64,000 bases of DNA, from contig MU857010.1 of assembly GCA_033296705.1 (NCBI GenBank), positions 1-64,000 on the forward strand, written 5' to 3'. Below the pieces are notes generated by a model. It was given only the letters and a program-made list of their open reading frames with translations, was not told where the DNA came from and did no database searches. The stretch is from Chaetomidium leptoderma. Lineage: Eukaryota; Ascomycota; Sordariomycetes; Sordariales; Chaetomiaceae. Shown in pieces: positions 43,197-53,779 of this stretch (the first letter of the stretch is position 1; every line of letters starts with the position of its first letter). Both the position numbers and the translations under genes were made by a program.

Positions 43197-44205
43197 ATGC
43201 CCATCTTTCGCAGCAACGTCGACGGCACCAGCCTCTTCTACCAATACTACACCCCGTCAGCCTCCCCCCACCAACCCACGACAGCGATCAATTGTCAGCC
43301 CTTGACGCTTGTCTTCCTCCATGGCTGGCCCATGTCTTCCCGCATGTTCGACCAGCTAATTGTGCCACTGGTTGAGACGCACCGTTTCTCGGTCCTTGCG
43401 CCTGACCGCCGTGGTTTTGGCAACAGCCACTGGAACACGCCGTCCACGGGCGAAGTGACCTTCGACACCTTTGCTCGTGATGCTGCCGACCTCCTCGAAC
43501 ACGTGTTGCAGCGTGACCCAAGTCCTTTCGTGTTCGTCGCCGCCAGCATGGGCTGCAGCGAGTCGGTCCTTGCCCACGCCGCAAGTGGGTTTGTGAGAGT
43601 GAACTGCAAGGGGTTTGTCTGGCTCGGGCCCAACATGCCCTACTCGGCGAGCTGTCCGGAGTCCCCCGAAGCCCCGAGCCCCGCTGTTTGGGACGGGCTC
43701 ATCCAGGGCTTTCGGGGGGCCGGCGGCAATGATTTCATCGCGCAGGCGATTCCGGGCGTCTTCCGTACGGATCTGGGCAACCGTGTTGGTGAGCGGACGT
43801 TGCAGTTTTTCGAGCGGCTTGTCTGCCAGGCGGATCCCATCGCGGTGGAACGGGCGGCAGTCATTTGCCAGAAACCCATGGCGGCCGAGTTGCAGAGACT
43901 GGCCGATGCTGCTGCTGCCGACGAGCATGAAAAGGTGCCTATCTTGATCATCCACGGCGACTCGGACGCCGGCATGCCAGTGGAGGGGAGCTCCGCGGTG
44001 GTACACAAGATGCTCCCCTGGTCTCAGCTCAAGGTGTACGAGAAGGCTGGACATGGTAAGTGTCATTGAAGCCTGGATATCGCATGTTTGAACATCGGGG
44101 CGAGACTGACCCGGGATCTTAGGACTTTACCTGACGCATGCCCAGCAAGTTTTGGACGACTTGCTCACGTTTCTGAAACCGATTGTTGCCCAGCAAGGGC
44201 AATAG
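43197..44205 (+). CDS. Alpha/beta hydrolase (haloperoxidase-like), 313 aa
   Basis: Two exons, 43197-44055 and 44123-44205; 67-bp intron with GTAAGT and TTAG. The protein has the oxyanion motif LVFLHGWPMSSRMFDQL, APDRRGFGNS, the nucleophile elbow FVAASMGCSES (Ser near residue 121), the acid-containing ILIIHGDSDAGMP, and the catalytic His in KAGHGLYLTH, which is completed only across the splice. This is the pattern of cofactor-free haloperoxidase/esterase-type hydrolases. No signal peptide, so it is likely cytosolic. Substrate unknown. Confidence 0.88.
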
Positions 44206-46053
44206 TCAGTCGGCATATAAGTATCGTGACCGTCCCGGATAGCGAGTCAGCAAACCGAAGCAGTGTGGCCGGTTGAGGCGCGCTTCGCTCCCCATATTTC
44301 GCAACTTGTTTGGCTAAGTTGGTTGTATACCTTAAGTGTGCGTACCACTAATTATTCCGTACTGTTAATATTTCCCTCGAAACATCCTACTCTCCAGTTT
44401 TAGTAATCTATATCTTGAACTCGCCAAGAAATATTGTGACCAACAACCGTAACTCGTAGAGATATCGGGCCAAGACTTGGAGAGGTGTCCAGGGGTGATG
44501 GTACCGTACCCAAAATGACCAGCGGAGTCATCTCCGCAGCTGTTTCGTTTCCAAGAGTTCAAGTCAAGGCCATGTGGGGTGTGAAAGGCTTGTTGGAACA
44601 TGGGCAGGCTTTGTCAAAGTGGTGATTTATTACTAACGCCGCCTTGAACGGAACGTGGGATTGTTTTCATTTCCGCTCGCCTAGTTCATTGTAACCCTGG
44701 GATGACACAGTATTGGAACTGTTGCATGCAGCGAGCGTGGGGAGCTGAACAAGGATGCCATTGAGGGCTTAAAGCTTTATTGATGAGGCACTATTACCCC
44801 TGTACATATAGTCAGGGGCTGGAGTAACTGCTTCTTGCAATTAAATACCACCAAGCGATGTCACAGCTATCAAGCTTTGGCTTTCAGGTTGCTTATGGAT
44901 TCAAGTCACAGACTTAGGTTAATGTCAGCGGAAATCAAAATGTCAGCAAGCCCCTGTCATCTGGAACCATCACTATGGCCGAGGCACTCCGATCACACCC
45001 CGGCATCTCGGACCTTTGGATATGCAAAAGAATTGAAGCACGTGTGTTTCTTAGCGGGATTCGGCCAGACTTCTGCCCGAGACACAGAGCGCAAGTTTCC
45101 GGCTATCTGTTTAAAAGCAACGCCTTTCCTTTGTTTGCAGGTTCGGAGGCTCAAATCAAGTTCCGTTTCTGGACATTGGCCAACTGAACGCCGGGAACCC
45201 GGCCAACAGCCACACAGCACGACGTCAGATTGGAATCGAGCCAGGGGGGTGTTGGGCCCTAAACGGCGGAATGTAACGGTACTACCGGGCCTTCCAATGA
45301 CAGGTCCTCAACTGTAGCTGACCCTCCTAACGTAACCGCTTACCAATTCCATGCGGGGAAGCCCTCCAACACTTGAAGAGGACGAAAGAGGGCAGCCAGA
45401 AACAGAAGGATTTCGGAGGAGACAACTCGGGGGGAAGGTCAGGCCAAAAAGGTCAGTGCAACCCATCTCTGGCTTAGCTGGCATTGGGTGGGCAATTTAC
45501 GCGCGAGTAGGGTTAATCACGGCTAATATAGGCCAGGTCCCTTCCCTTACCTAGAAGTAACCGTGTTGATCACCGGACATCCGCATATGCGTCACCTGTG
45601 AGTTGACGGATGGTGGGGCGCGAAAGGCGTGAAAACCCAGGTTTGAGAGCCGAACCACCTGCCTACACAGGATCTCACGCCATGAACCACTCTGGCACCA
45701 TCCGTGGAACAGTCGGGTGATACCAGACATGGGCCTTATATCCGTGGACTTGTCCGAGGGAACTTTTTACTCTTCAGGGGTGTGGTAGAAAAGGGCTGCC
45801 GGGCCTGTGGTTTGTTAGTAATTACCTCCTTGAGTACTTATATCAAGCCGCGGTCCTCCAAGGCCGCTGGATAAAGTCGACTGGACACCAAGGCCAACTT
45901 CTCAACATCCAAATTATATCCCACGAAGGCAACTCATCCACTTTTCGACCCTCCCCCGACGATCTCTCCTTGTCAAGAGTAATACAACAACTTATCTCTC
46001 CACTCTTCTCCACTTAAACAGACATACACACACACACACACATTACAAGCACG
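44206..46053. other. Intergenic, 1.85 kb
   Basis: No gene recognised; reading frames show no domain or codon bias. Contains the promoter of the next gene. Confidence 0.45.
46026..46042. repeat. (AC)n microsatellite in the 5' leader
   Basis: About eight AC units directly upstream of the start codon at 46054. Confidence 0.8.
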
Positions 46054-46623
46054 ATGCTTTCACGAACCGTCCTCCTAGCCTTCACGGCCCTCCTTTCCAC
46101 CGCAATCGCAGCCTCACGGACACCAGACTTCACCGGCGTTGGCCAGATCCGCACCCTCTACATCGGCACCGGCCACGAAGACCTAGGCTGCCTGACCAGC
46201 ACGGGCAAGTGGACAATCGACGAGTCGCAGTGCGGCACCTTTGCCGCCGCGAAAGCCAACGACAACAGCTTCCACCTGTTTGCCACCGAGGAGGGCGGAT
46301 GTGGCATCGACGTCGCGACATTCAAGTGCGGAGGTGGTGTGAAAGGGGGAACCTTTGGGGTATGTTTCCGATCCGACGACTCTGCTCTTATGTGGGTATG
46401 TACAACAACTGACACTGTATGATCCCCACAGACGTTTGGGACGACAGGACCTATTCCTGGCAGGGAGGTGCTGAGGTACGCCCAGTACGGTGTCCTGGCT
46501 ACCGATGCTGCCGATAGCCCGCCGTCGCTAAAGGAGGAGGCGCTGGATCTTCACTTTTACAGTGGAAGCGAGCAGGGCAAGTGGGTGTGGCTGGGGTGGA
46601 AGCCTCTTCATGAGGAGGAGTGA
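46054..46623 (+). CDS. Small secreted protein resembling the RNase T2 C-terminal domain, 165 aa
   Basis: Two exons, 46054-46359 and 46432-46623, with a 72-bp intron (GTATGT ... CACAG), phase 0. A signal peptide (MLSRTVLLAFTALLSTAIAA) is followed by GHEDLGCLTSTGKWTIDESQCGTFAA, then FHLFATEEGGCGIDVATFKCGGGV. This arrangement of Gly-Cys-Leu-x-Ser-x-Gly-x-Trp and paired cysteines resembles the accessory C-terminal domain of fungal RNase T2 (Rny1-type), but the catalytic RNase domain is absent. It is therefore a stand-alone domain protein with no predicted nuclease activity. The resemblance is from memory and should be taken as moderate. Confidence 0.75.
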
Positions 46624-46835
46624 TGGGGAACTTGGGCAGAAAAGAGGCCTAGGTGCAATATTACCTTCCATTTAACCATCACTCACAGGCTAGACCATGA
46701 GTAAATCTTGATGAACACCAGCATCAAATACCCACTGGATAAAACTCTCTTCAGGCGACCTGATACCAAACAATGTTTCTCCCTGTCATCACTAACAAAC
46801 ATACAATCACATGATCCACCACCCTCGCTGCTCAC

Positions 46836-47336
46836 TCACCCCTTGAACGCCTTCTCCAGCCCAGCAATATCAAACTTCTTCATCTACATCATTGCCTCCG
46901 CCGCCCTGCCAGCCGCTTCCAGGTCCTTATCCCCGAGCATCGCCTTCAGCGCCGTCGGCACAACCTGCCACGAGACGCCAAACTTGTCCGCCACCCAGCC
47001 GCACTGCTGCTTGCCAGGGTCGCCGCCCTCGCCTAGCTTGCCCCAATAATAGTCCACCTCCTCCTGGTTGGCGCAGTCGATCTGGAACGAGACGGCCTCG
47101 TTGAAATTGTACTTGGGCCCGCCGTTGAGGTCGACGAAGCGGTGGCCGTCGAGGTCGAACTCGACGATCATGGCGGTCCCGGGGTCCTGTCCGTGGATCT
47201 CTTTGCCGGCTTCGAGGTGGGGGTGGGCGGAGAGGAACTTGGAGTTGGAGAAGATGGACGTGTAGAAGTTGGCGGCTTCTTCGGCTTGGCCGTCGAACCA
47301 GAGGCAGGTGGTGATTTTGAGCTTGCTGAGGGCCAT
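46836..47336 (-). CDS. PhnB/glyoxalase-fold protein with in-frame TAG near the C-terminus
   Basis: ATG at 47336 (MALSKLKITTCLWFDGQAEEAANFYTSIF). The 3-demethylubiquinone-methyltransferase-like/PhnB fold (VOC superfamily) is recognisable by FDLDGHRFVDLNGGPKY, FNEAVSFQIDCANQEEVDYYWGKL and CGWVADKFGVSWQVVP. The frame meets TAG at 46884-46886, giving 150 aa. The next 15 codons (MKKFDIAGLEKAFKG) are the usual end of this family and run to TGA at 46836-46838. The stop thus removes the last helix. CAG-to-TAG by C-to-T change is the simplest origin. The truncated protein may still fold; alternatively the stop is read through or a base is miscalled. Confidence 0.85.
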
Positions 47337-47801
47337 CGTGGTGGTAGAGTCTGACGGCGACACGGTAGCAGTGGTGGTTTGATAGCATTGTTCGGCAAGA
47401 AACTGTGTAGAAAACAAAGAAAAGACAACCGAAGCTATGGTCGGCGGACACTCTCGAGCCTTGTATACTCTCAACCTCTCCCTTGACTTCTTTTCCCTCG
47501 TGCAGAACGCCCCCTAGGCAGCAAGGACTTTTGGGAGTGTGAGAGTCTTGAACAACGTTACATATGTTGCTGCTTTTGACGTGTATGGAAATACAAGGGA
47601 AGGTGGTTTGACATCTCGGTTGTCATCAAATGTCCGGAATACATCATTATGTTTTCATCTTGCACCATCCAACATGAATTGCTCTAATCATATTCCGCAA
47701 CAAATAGGTAGGCGGCAGGTCACAGGACCCGTAACCTATGCCTTGCAGTACCGAGCTTATAAGGGATAGATATGATTCGTCCCTTTGAGACTCGCAATAA
47801 C
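47337..47801. other. Intergenic
   Basis: Promoter of the PhnB-like gene; nothing else recognised. Confidence 0.45.
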
Positions 47802-48012
47802 AGTTGGCTGTAGAATGTCAAGAATAATGCATTATAGCAGTTGGGGCCGTGTAAACTCTACAAATCTCCTCCCTCCTCCTCCCGCGCCAGAAGCCCTCTT
47901 TGAGATACCGAAAAGAAGTTGGTTGTAGAATGTTAAGAATAACGTAATATAGCAGTTAGGGCCATGTAAACTCTATAAATCTCCTCTCTCCTCCTCCCGC
48001 GCTAGAAACCCC
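47802..48012. repeat. Tandem duplication with RIP-like transitions
   Basis: Copies at 47802-47896 and 47917-48012 (period 115 bp) both run AGTTGG(C/T)TGTAGAATGT onward to CCTCCTCCCGCG. They differ at about 11 sites, all but one being transitions, mostly C or G in the first copy and T or A in the second. Confidence 0.8.
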
Positions 48013-48067
48013 TTTTGGCCGGGAATGGCCAGATCTATTCAGTAAAGCCGGCAACTACCGAAATAGC

Positions 48068-48841
48068 TACGGGGGTAGCGGGCTCAAACTGAATCAAAAC
48101 CCTAAAACATGTAATACGTACACGCCCGGGCAAAAACATCTAAGCGGTTTAGTTCCATTACCCCGTACCCCCGATTTCTATTCTACAAACCAGAAATTCT
48201 TCTCGCGCCGCTACAATCTCCTCCCCACCCACTGCACCCGCACACAACCCTCGCGCCTACACACAACCCTCGCACCCACTACACCCACACATAACCCTCG
48301 CACCCACTATATCCACACACAACCCTCGCACCCACTGCACCCGCACACAACCATCGCACCTGCACACAACCATCGCACCTGCACACAGCCATCGCACCTA
48401 CACATAACCCTCCCACCTACCTCCTACCTAGCATGTGTGGGTAGGAGGGTTGTGGGTGGGTGCAGTGGATGCGAGGGCTGTGTGTGGGTGCGATGGTTGT
48501 GTGTGGGTGCAGTGGGTGCGAGGGTTGTGTGTGGGTGCGAGGGTTGTGTGTGGGTGCGAGGGTTGTGTGTGGGTATAATGGGTGCGAGGGTTGTATGTGG
48601 GTACGAGCCTACGAGGGCTTGAACGTGTGTGATAGGGTCGGTAACCTGGAAGTAAGGTACGTGGTAGAAGGTTTGTGTGGTGGTGTAGAGGAAGTTGCGA
48701 AGTAAAAGGAAGGTTTGGTTTAAGGAATAGGGAATGAAGTTATCGGGGAAATGGAATTGTATGGTTGGCCCTATTTTCACGGGTGGGGTCATTACATTAA
48801 GTTTTGGGGTTTTGATTCAGTTTGAGCCCGCTACCCCCGTA
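48068..48841. mobile_element. 774-bp fold-back/MITE-like element with long inverted repeats
   Basis: Both ends carry the same inverted sequence beginning TACGGGGGTAGCGGGCTC; 35 nt are identical, then one mismatch and further similarity. The flanks are AATAGC on each side (48062-48067 and 48842-48847), a possible 6-bp target duplication; if the outer TA belongs to the target, a TA duplication of the Tc1/mariner type is the alternative. No transposase is encoded. The centre holds inverted minisatellite arms. Confidence 0.8.
48225..48612. repeat. Inverted minisatellite arms around a central axis
   Basis: Left arm (about 48225-48425): many ACACAACCCTCGCACCC-type units. Right arm (about 48430-48612): the complement GGGTGCGAGGGTTGTGTGT. 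Arms meet near 48425 and could form a long hairpin. Apparent reading frames here are repeat artefacts. Confidence 0.85.
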
Positions 48842-48847
48842 AATAGC

Positions 48848-49177
48848 CCCCAATTCGGGATGCTGCATGGACAATCAATCCGTCCGGGGAACAACGGCGG
48901 GCTGGCATTGAGTTCCTCGGGGCTGCCACCACCAATCGCTTAAAAGCCAAGCCACCCATCCCCTGAAATACGAGCCTTGGAGAAAACACAGCCACTGTTG
49001 AATTGTCCTCTCCGTTCAACTCACATTGAATCTCACAAGGTCCAGGCTTCACCACAGTCAAATGGCCCCGGCCTGTCCCAAAATATTTCATCACAGGAGC
49101 TTAAAGCCCACCAACCTCCACCACGCTCGCTCTCCCGCTCTCCCGCTCTCGAGACACATTCCCAACCGACCACGAAA
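48848..49177. other. Promoter region of the next gene
   Basis: 330 bp between the fold-back element and the membrane-protein gene. No feature assigned. Confidence 0.4.
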
Positions 49178-50108
49178 ATGACACAAGACGGCGACATAGG
49201 CGCACAAGAGCCACCTCGAACTCTGGTTTTTCTGCAACCACGAGGCTCACGAGCACGGCGACTTGTCCAACCGCCCTCCGACTACGAAGATCGCGCGCCA
49301 TACCCGCGATGGTTCACCATCCCAGCACGGGGTACGCTGACAGGCCTGGAGATAGCGGCAGCAGTGTACATTGCCTGGTATCAGCAGGGGAGGGAAAGCT
49401 CCGGGCAAAGCTCAGGTGCTGAATTCGCGCTTGCTGGTGTGAGTGTTTACCTACCTAACCTTTGGAAACGGCTGTTTGAGAGCCTGGCTAAATTAATACA
49501 ACGAAAAAACAAGGTCGGGCTAGCCGCTGCGATTGATGGTCTCATCACCATCTTGTCCATCGTTGGTCTCTACGAGGCTGGCGCGTCGTGTACCGCCGCC
49601 TTCATCGACGTCATCCCGGCTGTGATAAGCTGTGTCGGGGCCATCGGCGTGGCGTGGCCTGAGCGGAGGGTGTACGACGACCCTTGGATGGGCCCTCAAA
49701 ACACCTCGGCTGCGTTTGCAGGTGCTGTGGCGTGAGTTTTCTCTCTCTTTTTCTCTCGCGATGCTGCGTGTGGCTTTCCGCACGATATGGAACTCGAACT
49801 GACATGCGTCCTTTGATAGCGCTGTACATTTCGTCTGTTCTATTGGGGGCTGTGTCGGGTGTTGCATCTCGTGTGGTCGGAGAAAGGCTGCAAAGGCGGC
49901 GAAAAGGACAACCACCCAAAATGCAGATGCTGCTGCTGCGTTATCTGATCTGGCTTCTATGGGTGGAGAGCAGAAGCAACAATCACCTTCACAATGTCAA
50001 GGACAGGGCCATGAGGGTCCGGATGGGGGTATTCATGCCCGGGAAGCCGATGCAAAAAAGATTAATGGCCAGGCTGGGAAATCAGAGAGGCCATCGGAGG
50101 TGGTGTAG
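49178..50108 (+). CDS. Uncharacterised multispan membrane protein, about 280 aa
   Basis: Two exons, 49178-49731 and 49820-50108, with an 88-bp intron (GTGAGT ... ATAG). The first about 50 residues are soluble. Hydrophobic segments follow: LEIAAAVYIAWY, FALAGVSVYL, AAAIDGLITILSIVGLYEAG, FIDVIPAVISCVGAIGVAW and, straight after the splice, AVHFVCSIGGCVGCCISC. A basic then Gln/Gly-rich cytosolic-type tail ends the protein. The spliced model puts the last membrane span in the same frame as the rest, which supports it. I recognise no family. It lies next to the fold-back element and the luciferase-domain gene. Confidence 0.6.
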
Positions 50109-50616
50109 AGCCCCGGGTATAAGGTTCACTTGCTTCAATGGTTCTCGGGGCATCAAAGGCTGTCAAACATCACTCTGATGCTAGTCCATTTCACAAAATA
50201 CCGGTAGTCTTTAATCCAGTTGTAGGTTCCCTCACCCACCTTGTCAAAACATGGCAATGAGAGTCAATAATCCTAAATAGCAGGATATGGACACATCTCC
50301 TGTTCAAAGCTAAGTGCTAACGCAGTTGTAGACTTGATGTGTACGAGTTGGGGGCGTTGGTCGGCCGTCAAGAACAGACAAAGAGACGGAACAAAGCCAG
50401 GGCGAGCACAAACACAAGGGATTTGTGAGGGCCACAATGGGACATATCTGGGAGCAAACAAGGTACCTATACTACATGGATTGTATATTTCCAAGTACTA
50501 ATACCCCGAGCTCGCAATCAACACAGAGTATTAGTTCAAGTTTTCGCTTCCCTTCCACTTGATGCAACCCCACGCAACTGCTTTATCACCAACACCTGCC
50601 TACTCCAAAATATTGT
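50109..50616. other. Intergenic
   Basis: 508 bp; promoter of the luciferase-domain gene. Nothing else seen. Confidence 0.45.
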
Positions 50617-52065
50617 ATGCAGTTACCTACAATCATGGCACACACAGTCATGCGGGAGCTTTGCTTCCTGCTGGAACTGCTCGGGTATTGCGCCTTAGGT
50701 CTCCTACCAGCTTTGATCAGTTTCTGGGCAAGCTCCTCCCCCGTAGTCGTTGGGGGATCTTTCATTTTATCCTACCACCTAATCGACAGTTTTACACCAC
50801 AGCAGCTCTTCTGGATCTATGCCATTGCCATTTCAGTATGGTGGACCTGCAACGCGTACTGCGAGTATGCTGCTACCATAAAGGAGCTCAGACTGGGACA
50901 ACCAGCAAATTTCAGGGGTTGGTGTGCCGTCATGGCTCTCACGACCTTTGCTCGGGTCGATGTCCTGAAGCCCCCACGAGTCCGAACTCACGAGTATTCG
51001 TACCGTGGTCACATTTCCAGTCTCCCGAAACGAAAGGGGGGGCGGCCAACAGTCAACACTGTCATTCCCGCTAGGCAGCTGGACCGCAAAGCGTCACCGG
51101 ACATGTGTTGCAAAGTTGACAGGCTTGTCAAATCCTACCAGACAAGACACCCCAAGCAATTACAGATCAAGATGTCCTCCTTGGAGCCGGACCAGCTAGA
51201 TGCCCTCTGCTGGGACATCGAGCCACGGTCAGCCCGCACGACTCACCACCGCATGCAGGATGAGGATTGGGGCGGGGAGATTGCCCATGTGCATGGCCCT
51301 GATGGATCCATCCACGTTGTCTTACACCCTGAAGACGTCGGGACAATAATACGTGGTGGCTGGGGAGAACGGCACCCTTTGTGTGCAAACGATAAGCGGT
51401 GGTTTCGGTTCCTGTTCCATGGGATCCTAGAGCAAAGGCTACCAGTTCCAGAGGGCTTAGCCATGATCTACGCGCCGCGGAACGCACATGAACTCCAGGT
51501 GCTGGATATCATCCTAAAAGCAGCGATTTGGTATGCCACAAAAGGGGAGCTGTATTGTGCTGCTCTGATCGCCGATCCCAACGGCAAGTCGGTTGATGCA
51601 ACTTGCGGGAGACAACCAAGCAGGCACACAGACGAGGGCACACGCCTAGCCCCCTTGAACGACCATCACATATGGGCACTGCTAGACATGCCCACTCCAA
51701 CCTTTGAACGGTCCGCCGCCGCCAACGATGCCGAGCAAGAAGAACAGGGTTGTTCCAAGAATTCCCCCCCCAGACTTGGACCAGACCCAAACCTGAACAG
51801 AAGCCGGGCCGGCCCGGCGTCTTCCCCGCAATCGGGCCTTGATAGGCCGAAAAGAGGAGCGATCGACATGTCAAATCCAGTTCTGGCGAGGTGCCCCCCG
51901 GGTGGGTTACATTCGGGTGATGCACGCGGTGGACTTGACGGTGCTCATGGGGTGCCCGGGCATCGCCGCCGCTGGTTGCGGAAGCACCAAGGATGGGACG
52001 GGGCAAAAGTTGAGGAGGCCTCGGGGGAGAAAGAAGGGAGTTTCACGGAGGACGACTATTTTTAA
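50617..52065 (+). CDS. Membrane-anchored luciferase-domain (DUF5519-like) protein, 482 aa
   Basis: Single exon from ATG 50617 (ATG 50635 also possible). Two or three hydrophobic segments (CFLLELLGYCALGLLPALISF; VVVGGSFILSYHLI; LFWIYAIAISVWW) anchor the N-terminus. A basic linker leads to the conserved core HVHGPDGSIHVVLHPEDVGTIIRGGWGERHPLCAN, then VPEGLAMIYAPRNAHELQVLDIILKAA. This is the signature of the fungal/bacterial luciferase domain (PF17648), whose biochemical role is unknown despite the name. The last about 120 residues are low-complexity (Pro/Ser/Gly, then charged) and not part of the domain. Confidence 0.8.
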   Translation: MQLPTIMAHTVMRELCFLLELLGYCALGLLPALISFWASSSPVVVGGSFILSYHLIDSFTPQQLFWIYAIAISVWWTCNAYCEYAATIKELRLGQPANFRGWCAVMALTTFARVDVLKPPRVRTHEYSYRGHISSLPKRKGGRPTVNTVIPARQLDRKASPDMCCKVDRLVKSYQTRHPKQLQIKMSSLEPDQLDALCWDIEPRSARTTHHRMQDEDWGGEIAHVHGPDGSIHVVLHPEDVGTIIRGGWGERHPLCANDKRWFRFLFHGILEQRLPVPEGLAMIYAPRNAHELQVLDIILKAAIWYATKGELYCAALIADPNGKSVDATCGRQPSRHTDEGTRLAPLNDHHIWALLDMPTPTFERSAAANDAEQEEQGCSKNSPPRLGPDPNLNRSRAGPASSPQSGLDRPKRGAIDMSNPVLARCPPGGLHSGDARGGLDGAHGVPGHRRRWLRKHQGWDGAKVEEASGEKEGSFTEDDYF

Positions 52066-52657
52066 AATACAAACAGAGTAGGGTTAGTCGTAATTTAAAC
52101 CAAGCCTGTGTGTACTATAGGGGAACTCAGGGGCTGACTCCCTACGAAACACTATTACTGGCAACTTTTCCCACCACGGCACCTTTCATGCGTTAATCAG
52201 GCAATTCAGATATGTACCTTTTTCTGCGGGGAATAAACCCTACCGTCCACGCGCCGTCGCTGGACCGTTTCGGACTCCGTTTCTGCCCCTTTTGCAACAG
52301 TGAAGCTGTTCAAATCTAGCATTCAGACAACTTATCAGACCTACTGCCGTTGTACAAGATTCCCTCCTTTGTGATGCTCCCAATTGCTTCCGTTACCGCT
52401 TTGGTCGACAACCTTGGTAACGGATCCCCGTCTCTCCTTGGACAAACGAATGCGGAAATAGTGGGTGCAGTTCTTTGGGCTGTAAGGAAGCCAAACACTC
52501 AAGCCTGATACGAGGTAGTTAGCGCGGTAGCGTAATTAGGGGGCCAAAAAAGAGGCAGGCTGTCAAACCCATAGGGTGGTAGCCCAAGGGGCTGTAACCC
52601 GTTCAGTCCTAATACACTCAAGTGGTCCATGTTGTCCTCGAAGTGAACTCTGCGATA

Positions 52658-52683
52658 GCAGGGCTATTTATAATTAGCCCTGC
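52658..52683. other. Perfect 9-bp inverted repeat, 8-nt loop
   Basis: GCAGGGCTA and TAGCCCTGC flank TTTATAAT. Possible hairpin or terminator-like structure; no neighbouring gene explains it. Confidence 0.6.
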
Positions 52684-53685
52684 GGACTCAGCCATAGCCC
52701 CCTGGGGGGTTAACTCAGAGTCCATTGGCTTCCCGTCTACTACCCATTTACCACGAGGCGACACCACCACAAGGTCCGCAGCAGATAAGGCCACAGCAAA
52801 GAAACCTTACAAGGCTAGCATTGAGCAGCTTGCTCCCATAAATCGAGCCCAAATCGAGCCCTTGTGGCCCAGAAACAGAGACGTGCCCAGGCGGAGGGCA
52901 TGGCCGCGTCCTCCGGCGCCAAGGTCAAGCGCGGCGACATCGGCACGCCGTCGTGGCGCGGATCAAGGACAACGCGGACCAAAGACAAGGTGCAGCGGCG
53001 GACGGCAGCGTGATCCGGCTTGACGACAACGCCTGCTGACCACAAGATTGGGGGCCGCGGCACTTTGGGACTAGCCGATACCCCCCCGAGAACACCGCCA
53101 AATCACCCAGGCGCCTGGGCGGTGGGAATATTGGCCTGGCGTGCCGGTTCAAGTTACGTTACTAGAGCGGAAGCTAGACCGAGAGACTAACCGCCGGCCG
53201 AAGCGAGTCCCTTTTCGCTCTAGTCTACAGCCGAGGTGAGGCCACCGAGTTACGGAGAGGCCCAGGGGCTGGCAGGGAAAAAGCTATTAGGCAGTGATGA
53301 AATGTATAAGTGTGTAGGTAGCACACTCAAGGACTATCCACTGCCTTGGCCATTGATGATGATGATAGAGAATGCTCTGGCTCTCCACAAACATCATGAT
53401 AGACAATAGTCGGTGTTTTCAAATCACATCCAGGATGTCTCCTTCGGGCATCCCGCCCCCGCCAATTGAAATCTCTGCACCTAGGGGCTAGCCCGGAACA
53501 GGCCCGTCTCAACATTTATTTGGGGGCGAAGGATTTCCCTTGCATCCTTTCACCCACGCGAAAGACACACTAATGTAGTAGTCAAGGGGGCCGGAGAGAT
53601 GAGGTCGGTTCGAAATTCAAAGCAGACTACGGACCTCCGTAGCTTTTCGTATTCGCTAGCCGATGACAAGAGGGATAGCCACGTC

Positions 53686-53692
53686 TATATAA
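53686..53692 (+). promoter_or_regulatory. Probable TATA box of the small secreted protein
   Basis: TATATAA about 90 bp before the start codon at 53780. Confidence 0.5.
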
Positions 53693-53779
53693 TGGCAAGC
53701 TTGCCAACCCGTTTTGAACCCAATGACACCGACCACTATTTGCAAGAACTACCTACCTAGGCTCTAGAATACCTTCGCA

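Larger units (their letters stand above)
52066..53779. other. Intergenic, 1.7 kb
   Basis: No gene recognised. Contains a hairpin (52658-52683) and a perfect 14-bp palindrome CCCAGGCGCCTGGG (53106-53119). A G/C-rich stretch at 52870-53010 may be a decayed coding fragment but no family is recognised. Confidence 0.45.

Noticed and set aside
44835..45317. 160-codon frame in the 44-46 kb gap
   Set aside because: No homology pattern, no promoter or splice evidence.
48225..48612. Repeat array considered as CRISPR
   Set aside because: Units are contiguous and degenerate without unique spacers, in inverted orientation, in a fungal genome.
48424..48792. Reading frames over the minisatellite
   Set aside because: Artefact of stop-free tandem repeats; peptide is a Thr/His/Pro repeat.
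52860..53015. Possible decayed coding fragment or transposase tail
   Set aside because: No family recognised and stops appear quickly in each frame.
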